NCBI GenBank assembly: GCA_028343155.1
Contig: JAOLXX010000006.1
Location: 1 to 64,000 of the forward strand
Reading direction: 5' to 3'
Origin: Polaribacter sp.
GTDB taxonomy: Bacteria; Bacteroidota; Bacteroidia; Flavobacteriales; Flavobacteriaceae
DNA length: 64,000 nt
The first letter of the stretch is position 1. Every line of letters starts with the position of its first letter. The position numbers and the translations under genes were made by a program. Below are positions 53,672 to 63,014 of this stretch, piece by piece. The notes under the pieces were generated by a model that was not told the origin of the DNA, searched no databases, and saw only the letters and a list, made by a program, of their open reading frames with translations.

Positions 53672-54700
53672 ATGATTTTAAAAGGATTTGAAGCATTAAA
53701 GGGCTATCTTGAAAAACCAAGAAATATTGTAATCATTGGACATCGAAATCCAGATGGAGATGCTATGGGGTCTACATTGGCTTTAAAACATTACTTAGAT
53801 AAAAAAGGACACAAGGCTACAGTTGTAGTGCCTAATGAATATCCAGATTTTCTACATTGGCTACCAGGTTCGGATACGACCTATCGTTTTGATTGGCAAA
53901 ACACCCAATCTCAAAAAGTTATCAAATCCTCTGATATTATCTTTCTATTAGATTTTAATGCATTACATAGAGTAGGTTCTGATATGCAAAGAGCCTTAGA
54001 ACAGTATCCAAATGATTTTGTAATGATTGATCATCATCAACAACCAGATGCTGTAAAGTATATGTATTCTGATGTTTCCATCTGTTCAACCTGTCAAATG
54101 GTTTATCAATACATAGAAATGAACAAGGATTTAGATTTGATAGACGCCGATATTGCCACTTGTTTGTATACTGGTATCATGACAGATACTGGATCTTTTC
54201 GTTTTAGAGCTACCACAAGTGATACACATAGAATAATTGCGGACTTAATTGACAAAGGAGCTGAAAATGATAAAATACATAATAAGGTTTATGACGCAAA
54301 TTCTTACAATAGATTGCTATTGTTAGGGCAAGCATTGAGCAATTTAGAAATTTCGGCAATTTATAATACGGCATACATCACTTTAACATCAGAAGAAAAA
54401 AAGAAATTCGATTTTCAAAAAGGTGATACAGAAGGCATTGTAAATTATGCTCTCTCTATAAAAGGAATTGTTTTAGCTGCTATTTTTATTGAAGATAGTG
54501 AGCAGGGAATTGTAAAAATGTCTTTCCGTTCTAAGGGTACTTTTTCTGTAAATCAATTTTCTAGAAACCACTTTGAAGGTGGAGGACATGACAATGCTGC
54601 TGGAGGGAAATCGGGCTTATCAATGGCTGAAACAGTTACAAAATTCACTTCCTTATTACCACAATATCAGCAAGAATTAAAAACCTCTTATGAAAATTAA
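53672..54700 (+). CDS. DHH-family phosphoesterase, NrnA-like
   Basis: A 342-residue protein counted from the ATG at 53672. It has the N-terminal DHH motifs GHRNPDGDAMGSTL, FLLDFNALHRVG, and DHHQQPD, then the C-terminal DHHA1 domain with the GGGHDNAAGGKSGLS motif. Relatives degrade nanoRNAs of 2-5 nucleotides and dephosphorylate pAp. It overlaps gldI by 11 bp, so it leads an operon of gldI and two peptidyl-prolyl isomerases. Confidence 0.92.
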   Translation: MILKGFEALKGYLEKPRNIVIIGHRNPDGDAMGSTLALKHYLDKKGHKATVVVPNEYPDFLHWLPGSDTTYRFDWQNTQSQKVIKSSDIIFLLDFNALHRVGSDMQRALEQYPNDFVMIDHHQQPDAVKYMYSDVSICSTCQMVYQYIEMNKDLDLIDADIATCLYTGIMTDTGSFRFRATTSDTHRIIADLIDKGAENDKIHNKVYDANSYNRLLLLGQALSNLEISAIYNTAYITLTSEEKKKFDFQKGDTEGIVNYALSIKGIVLAAIFIEDSEQGIVKMSFRSKGTFSVNQFSRNHFEGGGHDNAAGGKSGLSMAETVTKFTSLLPQYQQELKTSYEN

Positions 54701-55229
54701 ATTTTTAATTTTTATAAGTTTTTTTTATCTTGGTTGTTCTAAAGTGCAGCCAAGAAGACCTATTAACCCAATTCCGTCTTCAACAACTTTAAAAGAAACG
54801 ATTAAAAAATCCATTCGATTAAATGCGCTTGATGATGAAAAAATTTTAGCAGTTATTCAACAAGACTCCACCAAAACCTATCAAGTTTCACCCAACGGAT
54901 TTTGGTATACATATCTCCATAAAAACGAAGCAGCAACAGCCACTCCAAAAACAGGAGATGTAGTTTCTTTTAAATACAATATAACTGATTTACAAGGGGG
55001 GATGATTTATAGTGAAGATCAAATAGGAATCAAAACGTACCAGGTAGACAAAGAAGATTTTATTGCTGCACTTCAAGTAGGAATAAAGTTGATGAAAACA
55101 GGAGAAACCATTACATTTGTCATTCCATCCTACAACGCCTTTGGTATTTTAGGTGATGGAAAAAAGATAGGAATTCATCAATCAATAAAAAGTACAGTAA
55201 CATTAATTAATATAAATAATAAAAAATGA
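54690..55229 (+). CDS. gldI: Gliding motility-associated peptidyl-prolyl isomerase GldI
   Basis: A 179-residue lipoprotein (lipobox YLGCSK) with one FKBP-type isomerase domain (about 75-179, with TGDVVSFKYNITDLQGGMIY and LKMKTGETITFVIPSYNAFG). In Flavobacterium johnsoniae GldI is needed for gliding and chitin use through the T9SS. It is 11 bp into the 3' end of the DHH gene and overlaps the next FKBP gene by 4 bp. Some catalytic aromatic residues of FKBP12 are not clearly conserved, so isomerase activity is less certain than membership. Confidence 0.9.
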   Translation: MKIKFLIFISFFYLGCSKVQPRRPINPIPSSTTLKETIKKSIRLNALDDEKILAVIQQDSTKTYQVSPNGFWYTYLHKNEAATATPKTGDVVSFKYNITDLQGGMIYSEDQIGIKTYQVDKEDFIAALQVGIKLMKTGETITFVIPSYNAFGILGDGKKIGIHQSIKSTVTLININNKK

Positions 55230-55924
55230 AAGTAGTAAAAAGTATTTTAGCAGTAACAATTTTAGCAATGATGTTTTCTTGTGGAAGACAAGTCAAAGAA
55301 GTAAAATCTTTAGAATCAGAAATAGATTCAGTTAGTTATGCTATTGGTTTAACAATGTCAGGTCAATTAAAAACTGGTTTTGAAGAAGTGAATAGAGCTA
55401 TTTTAATGCAAGCAATCAGTAACGGTTTAGATTCAACTAATTTATTATTAGAAACGAAAGACATTCAAAATGTAATAAGATCTTATTTTCAAAAGAAACA
55501 AGCATCAAAACAAAAAGCGGAATTATTAAAATCTGAAGTATACAAAAAAGAAGGAATCGCTTTTTTAGAAGAAAACAAAGCGAACAAAGGCGTTGTTACT
55601 ACTGCTAGTGGATTACAATATATTGTTTTAAAGAAAGGGAAAGGTAAAAAAGCAACAACCAAAAATAAAGTGAAGGTTCATTATCACGGAACGTTATTAG
55701 ATGGAACTGTTTTTGATAGTTCTGTAGACAGAGGAGCGCCCTCAGAATTTGGTGTAACGCAAGTTATAAAAGGTTGGACAGAAGGTCTACAGTTAATGAA
55801 TGTTGGCGCGAAGTATAAATTCTTTATACCTCAAGAATTAGCGTATGGAGCATCACCAAGACCTGGTGTTATCAAGCCTTTTATGTCTCTTATTTTTGAA
55901 GTAGAATTATTGGAAATTAAATAA
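55226..55924 (+). CDS. FKBP-type peptidyl-prolyl isomerase, lipoprotein
   Basis: A 232-residue protein with a lipoprotein signal (MMFSCGRQ), an N-terminal dimerisation domain as in FkpA/Mip (about 30-115, SYAIGLTMSGQLKTG), and a C-terminal FKBP domain (about 125-232, with VKVHYHGTLLDGTVFDSSVDR and VIKGWTEGLQLMNVGAKYKFFIP). It should fold proteins in the periplasm. Second of three consecutive isomerase genes. Confidence 0.95.
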   Translation: MKVVKSILAVTILAMMFSCGRQVKEVKSLESEIDSVSYAIGLTMSGQLKTGFEEVNRAILMQAISNGLDSTNLLLETKDIQNVIRSYFQKKQASKQKAELLKSEVYKKEGIAFLEENKANKGVVTTASGLQYIVLKKGKGKKATTKNKVKVHYHGTLLDGTVFDSSVDRGAPSEFGVTQVIKGWTEGLQLMNVGAKYKFFIPQELAYGASPRPGVIKPFMSLIFEVELLEIK

Positions 55925-55933
55925 TAATATCGA

Positions 55934-56668
55934 ATGCAGAAGATAGGATATTTGTCACTTCTTTTAGTTTTTTTTATTTCTTGTAAATCACTAGAATACA
56001 GAAAACTTGAAGAAGGTGTATATGCTGAGTTGGTTACGAATAAGGGACCAATTCTAATTGAGCTATATACAGAAAAAGTACCTATGACTACTGCTAATTT
56101 TGTGTCTCTTATCGAAGGAACAAATTCTCAATTGTTAGCTCCTCTAAAAGGAAAAAACTTTTATAAAGGTGTTATTTTTCATAGAGTAATTTCAAATTTT
56201 GTAATTCAAGCAGGTGGTTTCACTTCCAAGGAAAGAAAAAAACTTAGTTATGTTTTTGGGGATGAATTTCCAAAAGATAAAGAAAGGGATTTACTTTACA
56301 AGCACAATGATTCAGGGATTCTTTCGATGGCAAATGCAGGTCCTAGAACTAATAATAGTCAGTTTTTTATAACACACAGGGCCACATCTCATTTGGATGG
56401 TAGACATACAGTTTTTGGCAAAACAATCGTTAATTCAATTCAATTAAAGGATTTAAAAAGTAAAATTAAAGATTCTTTACTATTGAAAAAAGCAATTGAT
56501 TCCACTAGGATGGAGGTTGTAAATAGCATTGTGCAAAAAGACACTATTTTGACTGTCAAAATTATAAAAGTTGGATCTAAAGCAAAAAAGTTTAATGCTG
56601 CCAAAGTTTTTGATACTCAGTTAGAAATGCTAGAGAATTCAAAAAATAACAAGTACAAAAACAGGTAA
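55934..56668 (+). CDS. Cyclophilin-type peptidyl-prolyl isomerase, lipoprotein
   Basis: A 244-residue protein with a lipoprotein signal (FFISCKSLEY) and a cyclophilin domain (about 30-190) carrying FHRVISNFVIQAGGF, SMANAGPRTNNSQFFIT and LDGRHTVFGKTI. A 55-residue tail follows. It lies 9 bp after the FKBP gene and 5 bp before the PAP2 gene. Third isomerase in a row, of a second fold. Confidence 0.94.
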   Translation: MQKIGYLSLLLVFFISCKSLEYRKLEEGVYAELVTNKGPILIELYTEKVPMTTANFVSLIEGTNSQLLAPLKGKNFYKGVIFHRVISNFVIQAGGFTSKERKKLSYVFGDEFPKDKERDLLYKHNDSGILSMANAGPRTNNSQFFITHRATSHLDGRHTVFGKTIVNSIQLKDLKSKIKDSLLLKKAIDSTRMEVVNSIVQKDTILTVKIIKVGSKAKKFNAAKVFDTQLEMLENSKNNKYKNR

Positions 56669-56673
56669 ATAAT

Positions 56674-57234
56674 TTGTTAGAAAAGGCAATACACATTGAT
56701 AAGAATATTTTAATTTTCTTAAACAATTTAGGGAGTGAGCAATGGGATCCATTATGGTTGGTTATTACCAGTCAAATTTATTGGAGCCCTTTGTTTGTCT
56801 TCATTATTTATTTAACGTTTGGGTCATTTGGTTGGAAACGCGGAGGATTTATGATTGTTTCAATGATATTATTAGTTGCTTTTTCAGATCAATTTACAAA
56901 CTTGATAAAAGACACAGTTGCAAGATTAAGACCAAATAACGATCCAGAAATTAAACATTTTTTAAGAATCCTTTCTAATCCTCAGGGTTATAGTTTTATG
57001 TCTGGTCATGCTACTACCTCATCTTTCTTTTCGGTGTTTGTAGTACTACTCTTGAAGGATAAATTCAAATACATTTATTTCATACTATTCTTCCCTCTCA
57101 TTTTTAGCTATAGTAGATTATATTTAGGCGTACATTTTCCAATTGATATTTGTGTAGGTATATTGATAGGAATTACTTTTGCAAATATTTATTATTTCTT
57201 TTTTAAGAAAATTGACAAGAAACTGTTTACTTAA
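56674..57234 (+). CDS. PAP2-family membrane phosphatase, TTG start
   Basis: A 186-residue protein. No ATG precedes the first helix; the TTG at 56674 gives MLEKAIHIDKNILIFLNNLGS, which fits the family start, and lies 5 bp after the cyclophilin stop. About five membrane helices. The acid-phosphatase motifs are KDTVARLRP, MSGHATTSSF and SRLYLGVHFPIDI. Relatives dephosphorylate phosphatidic acid or undecaprenyl diphosphate. It converges on the decayed LTA-synthase-like gene with an 8-bp overlap. Confidence 0.9.
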   Translation: MLEKAIHIDKNILIFLNNLGSEQWDPLWLVITSQIYWSPLFVFIIYLTFGSFGWKRGGFMIVSMILLVAFSDQFTNLIKDTVARLRPNNDPEIKHFLRILSNPQGYSFMSGHATTSSFFSVFVVLLLKDKFKYIYFILFFPLIFSYSRLYLGVHFPIDICVGILIGITFANIYYFFFKKIDKKLFT

Positions 57235-58613
57235 TTTTTTTATTGTTCAAATATAAATATTTTGTTGAATGATAATAGGCACTCAACAAACTATCCATTT
57301 TCATGGCAACTATAGGATTTTCAGATTTGATATCTTTAACATCCTTCGTTTTTAAATTATACAACCCCGATGTTTTACTAATGTTGGCTTTTGAGTAGTA
57401 TAGACTATCCTGAAGCAATCCAGCAATAGGTTCACCATTATTTATAATCCGTTTATATTTGATTAAAAAAAACTTCTAATATTTTGCCCAATTTGCACTT
57501 CCTCCTAAAAAGTACAATTTTTCATATCCATCAAACTGATCAAAAATAATACGCTGATCTTGAATCAACGGATTTCTAGAAGCAGTTCTAACATCTTCTG
57601 CGTCTGGCAAACCACTAACGCTTGCAAAAACACTCGCTGCAGTACCCGATTTATGGACATAAAAGTTAGGGAAACTCAAACTATTTTGTAAAATAGCATC
57701 CATTTTTGGGGTACTATTAATTGGGTTTCCATAATAACTCATTGGTTTTATTCCAAGAGACTCCATCATGACAATAACCACATTCGGCTTCTTTGTAAAA
57801 GTTTAGTCAAAAAAAACTTTCCTTTCAAAAGAAACACGATCTTTAGGTAAATTTAAATGTGCTGCAATAACTGGATAATAGTTGTAAAAAGTTACCGTAT
57901 TCAAGCCTTCACTTCTGTAAGCAAAACTATCAAAAAAGTATAAAACAGGATTGAGAGCAAACTGAATTACCTCGTTCTTTTTAGAAAAAAAAGCTTCACT
58001 CCAGCGCAAAGGATAATGCGTTATGCTATTGTAAATTCCGAAAGATAAAAGCAATATTGTACTAATAAAATAAACAGCTTTCCTCTTTTTTGAAATCGTT
58101 TTTTTCTGATTTGAAAAAGAGTTGTATATTTTTTTTGATAATTGATAAACAAGAAATCCTAACATCATTAATCCAAAAATCCCTTTTATAAATAGGATAA
58201 CTTTCCAATAAAACTTGACTAGATATTTTAAAGTCACTTAAAAACCGAATAGACGAAGCATCTAAACGAAGGCTTAAATAATCATATTAGCCAAAATCTA
58301 ATAGGTAAAAGAGTGTTAGTGTTATATAGGTACATATTATATAAAAATTTGCAAGCTTTTAATAAAAAGTTCTTTGTAGAAAACGATAATTAACAATCAA
58401 TATTAGAATTGCAAGTGGGAAAAAGGTAATTGACGCTAGCTTTAAATCGAAACGCATACCTAGCGAAAATGCTTTTTGAATTTCGGAAGTAGCAGCTTCT
58501 TCTAATTGAGCAAATAAAATATAAAATAAGATTCTAAAAACAAAGAGATAGACAAAAAGGAAAAAAACATGTGTAAAAATGAATTTGATATAATTGGGTA
58601 TTTTCTTTCTCAT
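57227..58613 (-). pseudogene. Decayed LTA-synthase-family (membrane sulfatase-fold) gene
   Basis: Four remnants are in order on the minus strand. The first (58613-58359) is the N-terminal membrane part, MRKKIPNYIKFIFTHVF. The second (58237-57803) carries more helices and ends at a TAA; the third (57781-57476) resumes in the same frame with KKPNVVIVMMESLGIKP, the start of the sulfatase domain with its metal-binding Glu, and ends at a TAG inside GGSANWAKY. The last (to 57227) gives only the C-terminal NGEPIAGLLQDSLYYS. About 100 codons are missing after the first piece and most of the catalytic domain after the third. It cannot make an active enzyme. Confidence 0.85.
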
Positions 58614-58710
58614 GATTGATTTTTATGAATGCAAAGACATTTATTTTGAAATACAAAAAATAAACTTTCGTTTTTAAAATGAAAAACGAGAATAAAAAGT
58701 AGATTTTAAG

Positions 58711-58718
58711 TAAATTTG
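58711..58718 (+). promoter_or_regulatory. Candidate -7 element for pheT (TAAATTTG)
   Basis: TAAATTTG fits TAnnTTTG and ends 19 bp before the pheT ATG. Confidence 0.4.
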
Positions 58719-58737
58719 CAACCAATAAAAATAGAAT

Positions 58738-61164
58738 ATGAAAATATCATACAATTGGTTACAACAATTTTTGCAGATAGATTGGGATCCTGTTAAAACA
58801 GGAGAATTGTTAACTGACTTAGGATTAGAGGTAGAAGGAATAGAAATTAAAGAAGCTATTAAAGGTAGTTTAAAAGGAATTGTTGTTGGTGAAGTCTTAA
58901 CTTGTGTTCAGCATCCAAATGCAGATAGATTAAAAGTTACGACTGTAGATTTAGGTTCTGGAGAACCAATTCAGATTGTCTGTGGTGCTCCCAATGTGGC
59001 TGCAGGTCAAAAAGTACCCGTTGCAACCATTGGGACTACTTTATATGATGATAAAGGGGAAGGGTTTAAAATAAAAAAAGGAAAAATAAGAGGCGAAGAA
59101 AGTCATGGAATGATTTGTGCCGAAGACGAGTTAGGTCTCGGCAAAGGGCATGATGGTATTCTTGTTTTAGATAAAAAATTAAAAACAGGTACACCTGCCG
59201 CAGCAGTTTTTAATATAGAAACGGATGCTGTTTTTGAAATTGGCTTAACGCCAAATAGGTCTGACGCAATGAGTCACTTTGGTGTGGCTAGAGATCTTCG
59301 TGCTGGTTTAATTCAAAAAAATATCAAGTTAGAATTGATATCTCCTTCTGTTGGTAATTTTCATGTAGATGAACGAACGCTTCGGACTGATGTAGAAATA
59401 GAAAACAAAGAATTTGTCCCTCGCTATTGTGGTATTACAATAACGGATGTAAAGATAAAACCTGCTCCAGAGTGGATTCAAAATAGATTAAAAGCGATAG
59501 GTATTACTCCTAAAAATAATATTGTAGATATTACCAATTATGTCTTACATGAACTTGGTCAGCCTTTGCACGCTTTTGATTCTCAAAAAGTGAAAGGAAA
59601 TAAAATCCTTGTAAAAACACTGAAAGAAGGGACAAAATTTACAACTTTAGATGGTGTTGAAAGAGTACTCTCTTCTGAAGATATTATGATATGTGACGCA
59701 GATGCTACTCCGCTTTGCATTGGTGGTGTTTTTGGCGGATTGAATTCTGGAGTTTCGGAGCATACTACGTCTCTATTTTTAGAAAGTGCCTATTTTAATC
59801 CCGTAAGTATTCGGAAAACAGCAAAAAGACATGCTTTAAATACGGATGCTTCATTTCGTTTTGAACGTGGCATTGATATCAATCTTACAAAATATGCTCT
59901 AAAAAGAGCCGCTTTATTAATTGAAGAATATGCTGGTGGTAAAATGGCTTCTGATATTTCTGATTTTTACCCAGAAAAAGTCGAAGATTTTCAAGTATTT
60001 TTATCTTATGAAAATGCATATCGTCTAATTGGACAAGAAATCCCTAAGGAAACCATTAAAAATATTTTGGCATCCTTAGAAATTAAAATCAACAGTGAAA
60101 CTGAAGCAGGTTTAGGGGTAACGATTCCTTATTACAGAACAGATGTTCAACGTGAAGCAGATATTATTGAAGAGATTTTAAGGGTTTATGGGTATAATAA
60201 TATTGAATTTTCTCACAAACTTAATACCTCCATTTCTTTTGATTCTAACAAAGAAACAAAGTATGAAAATAGTATTGCAAATCACTTGAGTGCTCTAGGA
60301 TTCAATGAAACGATGTCGAATTCATTAACAAAACCTGAATACTCAGCATTATCAGAAGACATTCAAGAAGAAGCGAACGTGGTCATGTTAAACCCGTTGA
60401 GTAACGATTTAAAAGTAATGCGCCAGTCTTTATTGTATAGTGGTTTAGAAGCTCTAGCCTATAATATTAATAGAAAAAACATCTCATTACAGTTTTATGA
60501 GTTTGGAAAAACCTATCACAAATACAATGAAAAATACGAGGAAAACAAGGATTTAACACTCTTTGTTACTGGAAACAGAACCAAAGAAAGTTGGATTAGT
60601 GCAAATAAAGCTACTGATTTTTTCTTCTTAAAAGGAATCATAACGTCTTTGTTAGCGAGATTAGGAATAGAGAATGTGAAAGCAACTCCAACACAACAAA
60701 CTATTTTTTCTGAAGGTATTTCTCTTGATTTAGGGAAAATAAAACTAGTCAATTTTGGTGTGGTCAAACCATCTCTTTTAAAAGAATTTGGAATTAAGCA
60801 AGAAGTTTTATTTGCTAATTTTAATTGGGATACCCTATTAAAATTAGTAGGAAATAAGAAAATAAAAGTAATAGAAAACCCAAAATTTCCTGCCGTAAAA
60901 CGTGATTTAGCCTTATTATTAGATTCGACTGTAGCATTTAACAAAGTCTATGATTTAGCGTTCCAAACAGAAAGGAAGTTGTTAAAAGATGTTGATTTAT
61001 TTGATGTTTATGAAGGAGATAAATTGCCCGAAGGGAAAAAATCGTATGCAGTGAGTTTCTTGTTACAAGACGAAACAAAAACTCTAACAGACAAACAAAT
61101 TGATAAAACTATGCAAAAATTACAGCAAACTTTCGAAAAGAATTTAGCGGCTGTTTTGAGGTAA
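58738..61164 (+). CDS. pheT: Phenylalanyl-tRNA synthetase, beta subunit
   Basis: An 808-residue subunit of the heterotetrameric synthetase. The N-terminal tRNA-binding domain (about 40-150) has CQHPNADRLKVTTVDLG and GMICAEDELGLG; the B3/B4 domain (about 205-380, with the editing region) has SFRFERGIDINLTKYAL, the B5 domain follows, and the anticodon-binding FDX-ACB domain is the last 95 residues (NPKFPAVKRDLALLLDSTV). Length and order match the family. pheS is not in the window, so the two subunits are not adjacent here. Confidence 0.97.
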   Translation: MKISYNWLQQFLQIDWDPVKTGELLTDLGLEVEGIEIKEAIKGSLKGIVVGEVLTCVQHPNADRLKVTTVDLGSGEPIQIVCGAPNVAAGQKVPVATIGTTLYDDKGEGFKIKKGKIRGEESHGMICAEDELGLGKGHDGILVLDKKLKTGTPAAAVFNIETDAVFEIGLTPNRSDAMSHFGVARDLRAGLIQKNIKLELISPSVGNFHVDERTLRTDVEIENKEFVPRYCGITITDVKIKPAPEWIQNRLKAIGITPKNNIVDITNYVLHELGQPLHAFDSQKVKGNKILVKTLKEGTKFTTLDGVERVLSSEDIMICDADATPLCIGGVFGGLNSGVSEHTTSLFLESAYFNPVSIRKTAKRHALNTDASFRFERGIDINLTKYALKRAALLIEEYAGGKMASDISDFYPEKVEDFQVFLSYENAYRLIGQEIPKETIKNILASLEIKINSETEAGLGVTIPYYRTDVQREADIIEEILRVYGYNNIEFSHKLNTSISFDSNKETKYENSIANHLSALGFNETMSNSLTKPEYSALSEDIQEEANVVMLNPLSNDLKVMRQSLLYSGLEALAYNINRKNISLQFYEFGKTYHKYNEKYEENKDLTLFVTGNRTKESWISANKATDFFFLKGIITSLLARLGIENVKATPTQQTIFSEGISLDLGKIKLVNFGVVKPSLLKEFGIKQEVLFANFNWDTLLKLVGNKKIKVIENPKFPAVKRDLALLLDSTVAFNKVYDLAFQTERKLLKDVDLFDVYEGDKLPEGKKSYAVSFLLQDETKTLTDKQIDKTMQKLQQTFEKNLAAVLR

Positions 61165-61237
61165 GTTACTTTTTTGGTTTTTGTTACTACTTTATAACTT
61201 TCTAAACTTTTAAACTAAATTTCTATGAAACTTCTTC

Positions 61238-61245
61238 TATATTTG
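61238..61245 (+). promoter_or_regulatory. Candidate -7 element for ychF (TATATTTG)
   Basis: TATATTTG fits TAnnTTTG and ends 20 bp before the ychF ATG. Confidence 0.4.
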
Positions 61246-61265
61246 CATTCGCAAAATTTATTTAA

Positions 61266-62357
61266 ATGAAAGCTGGAATTGTAGGATTACCAAACGTAGG
61301 AAAATCAACTTTATTTAATTGTTTATCAAATGCAAAAGCGCAAAGTGCCAACTTTCCTTTTTGTACAATTGAGCCAAATTTAGGAGTTGTAAATGTGCCA
61401 GACAAAAGAATTGAAAAGTTAGAAGAATTAGTAAATCCAGAACGTGTGATACCAGCAACTGTAGAGATTGTAGATATTGCAGGGCTTGTAAAAGGAGCAA
61501 GTAAAGGTGAAGGTTTAGGAAATCAGTTTTTAGCAAATATTAGAGAAACAGATGCAATCTTACATGTTGTTCGTTGCTTTGATAACGATAATATTATTCA
61601 TGTTGATAATTCTATAGATCCTGTTAGAGACAAAGAAACGATTGATATTGAATTACAATTGAAAGATTTAGAAACAGTTGAGAAAAGACTTGAAAGAGTT
61701 AAAAGGACTGCAAAAACTGGTAATAAAGAAGCACAAGCAGAATTAGTTGTTTTATTAAAGATTGAAGAAACGTTGTTAAAAGGAGTTTCTGTAAGAGCTT
61801 TAGATTTTTCAGAAAAAGAATTAGAATTTGTGCAAGCTTTACAATTCATTACTGCAAAACCAGTATTGTATGTTTGTAATGTTGATGAAAATTCTGCAGT
61901 TTCTGGAAATGATTATGTAGAAAAAATAAGAGAAGCTGTTAAAGATGAAAATGCTGAAGTAATAGTTTTAGCAGTTGGTACAGAAGCAGATATTACAGAA
62001 TTAGACGATTATGAAGAAAGACAAATGTTTTTGGCTGATATTGGTTTAGAAGAAGCTGGTGTTGCAAGATTAGTGCGTTCTGCATATAAATTATTAAACT
62101 TACAGACTTACTTTACAGCTGGTGAAAAAGAAGTAAGAGCTTGGACAATTCCTATTGGTTCTTCGGCGCCACAAGCTGCAGGAGTAATTCATACCGATTT
62201 TGAAAAAGGTTTTATTAGAGCAGAAACTATTGGTTATGAAGATTATATAGCTTTTGGTTCTGAGGCGAAAGTAAAAGAAGCTGGTAAAATGAGAGTAGAA
62301 GGTAAGGAATATATTGTTAAAGATGGTGATGTTATGCACTTTCGATTTAACGTGTAA
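61266..62357 (+). CDS. ychF: Redox-regulated ATPase YchF (Obg-like)
   Basis: A 363-residue P-loop protein of the Obg/YchF group. The G1 motif is [17 protein letters not shown], with [20 protein letters not shown] as G3, a coiled helical insert (about 130-200), CNVDE in the place of NKxD, explaining ATP use, and a C-terminal TGS domain (about 278-362). It binds ribosomes and is linked to stress response. Monocistronic, with its own promoter. Confidence 0.97.
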   Translation: MKAGIVGLPNVGKSTLFNCLSNAKAQSANFPFCTIEPNLGVVNVPDKRIEKLEELVNPERVIPATVEIVDIAGLVKGASKGEGLGNQFLANIRETDAILHVVRCFDNDNIIHVDNSIDPVRDKETIDIELQLKDLETVEKRLERVKRTAKTGNKEAQAELVVLLKIEETLLKGVSVRALDFSEKELEFVQALQFITAKPVLYVCNVDENSAVSGNDYVEKIREAVKDENAEVIVLAVGTEADITELDDYEERQMFLADIGLEEAGVARLVRSAYKLLNLQTYFTAGEKEVRAWTIPIGSSAPQAAGVIHTDFEKGFIRAETIGYEDYIAFGSEAKVKEAGKMRVEGKEYIVKDGDVMHFRFNV

Positions 62358-62367
62358 TCTTATTTAA

Positions 62368-62397
62368 AAAAAACTTCTCGTCAACTTTCGAGGTTTT
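62368..62397 (+). terminator. Weak terminator-like hairpin after ychF
   Basis: AAAAC-TT-CTCG pairs with CGAGGTTTT with a 2-nt bulge around an 8-nt loop, just after the ychF stop. The T run is short. Confidence 0.4.
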
Positions 62398-62479
62398 CGT
62401 TGATCAGGTTTGTGTCCAAATATAATAGCATTTTTTTATTTAGTCGCATATTTGTCTAAAAAAATTGCCCAGAATAGAA

Positions 62480-63005
62480 GAAATCAAATTTTGGATTTCT
62501 CATACGGGTTTGTAAAATCAGTAACAGCATAGTTTTCAATATTGTCATTTACTTTTACGTCTTAAATCCCAAAAGAGTAGGCTTTACTTATGTAAAGGAA
62601 CCGACTTATAGATGCTGGTAGCTGTTCTAAAAATTGCTTGTTACTTAGTAGTTTTAAGTGTGAACTGTTTCTTTAGAATCCATGTTATGCAGCAAACTTT
62701 AGACCGTGCACAATGGATGACCGTATCGAAAGCATAGCGTTCTTGGGTCGCTTTATCTATTGCGGGTAAATCACTAGAAATAACCGTTATTTTTTATTAA
62801 CACGCTTCTAAAGTAAAGTCATTCATAAACGCTGGGCGAGTGGCATCTTGTAAAATATTGAGTAAGCGTTACTATGCCGTTTTTACTACGCTCTTATCAC
62901 AACAGAAAGATGTTTTACTGTTTTCTCAACAATGGCTTTGCGCAACCATTCAAAAATAATATGACTTCCAACAATTCCAGTATCTCCAGTTAATAAACAA
63001 TTCAT
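62480..63005 (-). pseudogene. Decayed short-chain dehydrogenase/NAD-dependent epimerase-like gene
   Basis: On the minus strand an ATG at 63003-63005 opens MNCLLTGDTGIVGSHIIFEW, an SDR glycine-rich nucleotide motif, but the frame meets a TAG at 62886-62888. In other frames the homology goes on: ILQDATRPAFMNDFTLEAC (about 62805-62865), AIDKATQERYAFDTVIHCA (about 62705-62765), LEQLPASISRFLYISKAYSF (about 62570-62635) and VNDNIENYAVTDFTNPYEKS (about 62490-62550, with the YxxxK site). Several frameshifts and stops separate them and the 3' part is lost. The type is close to thioester-reductase/extended SDRs. The ATG lies 10 bp from the gcvT stop, so the intact ancestor was probably cotranscribed with gcvT. 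Confidence 0.8.
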
Positions 63006-63014
63006 ATTTTTAAT

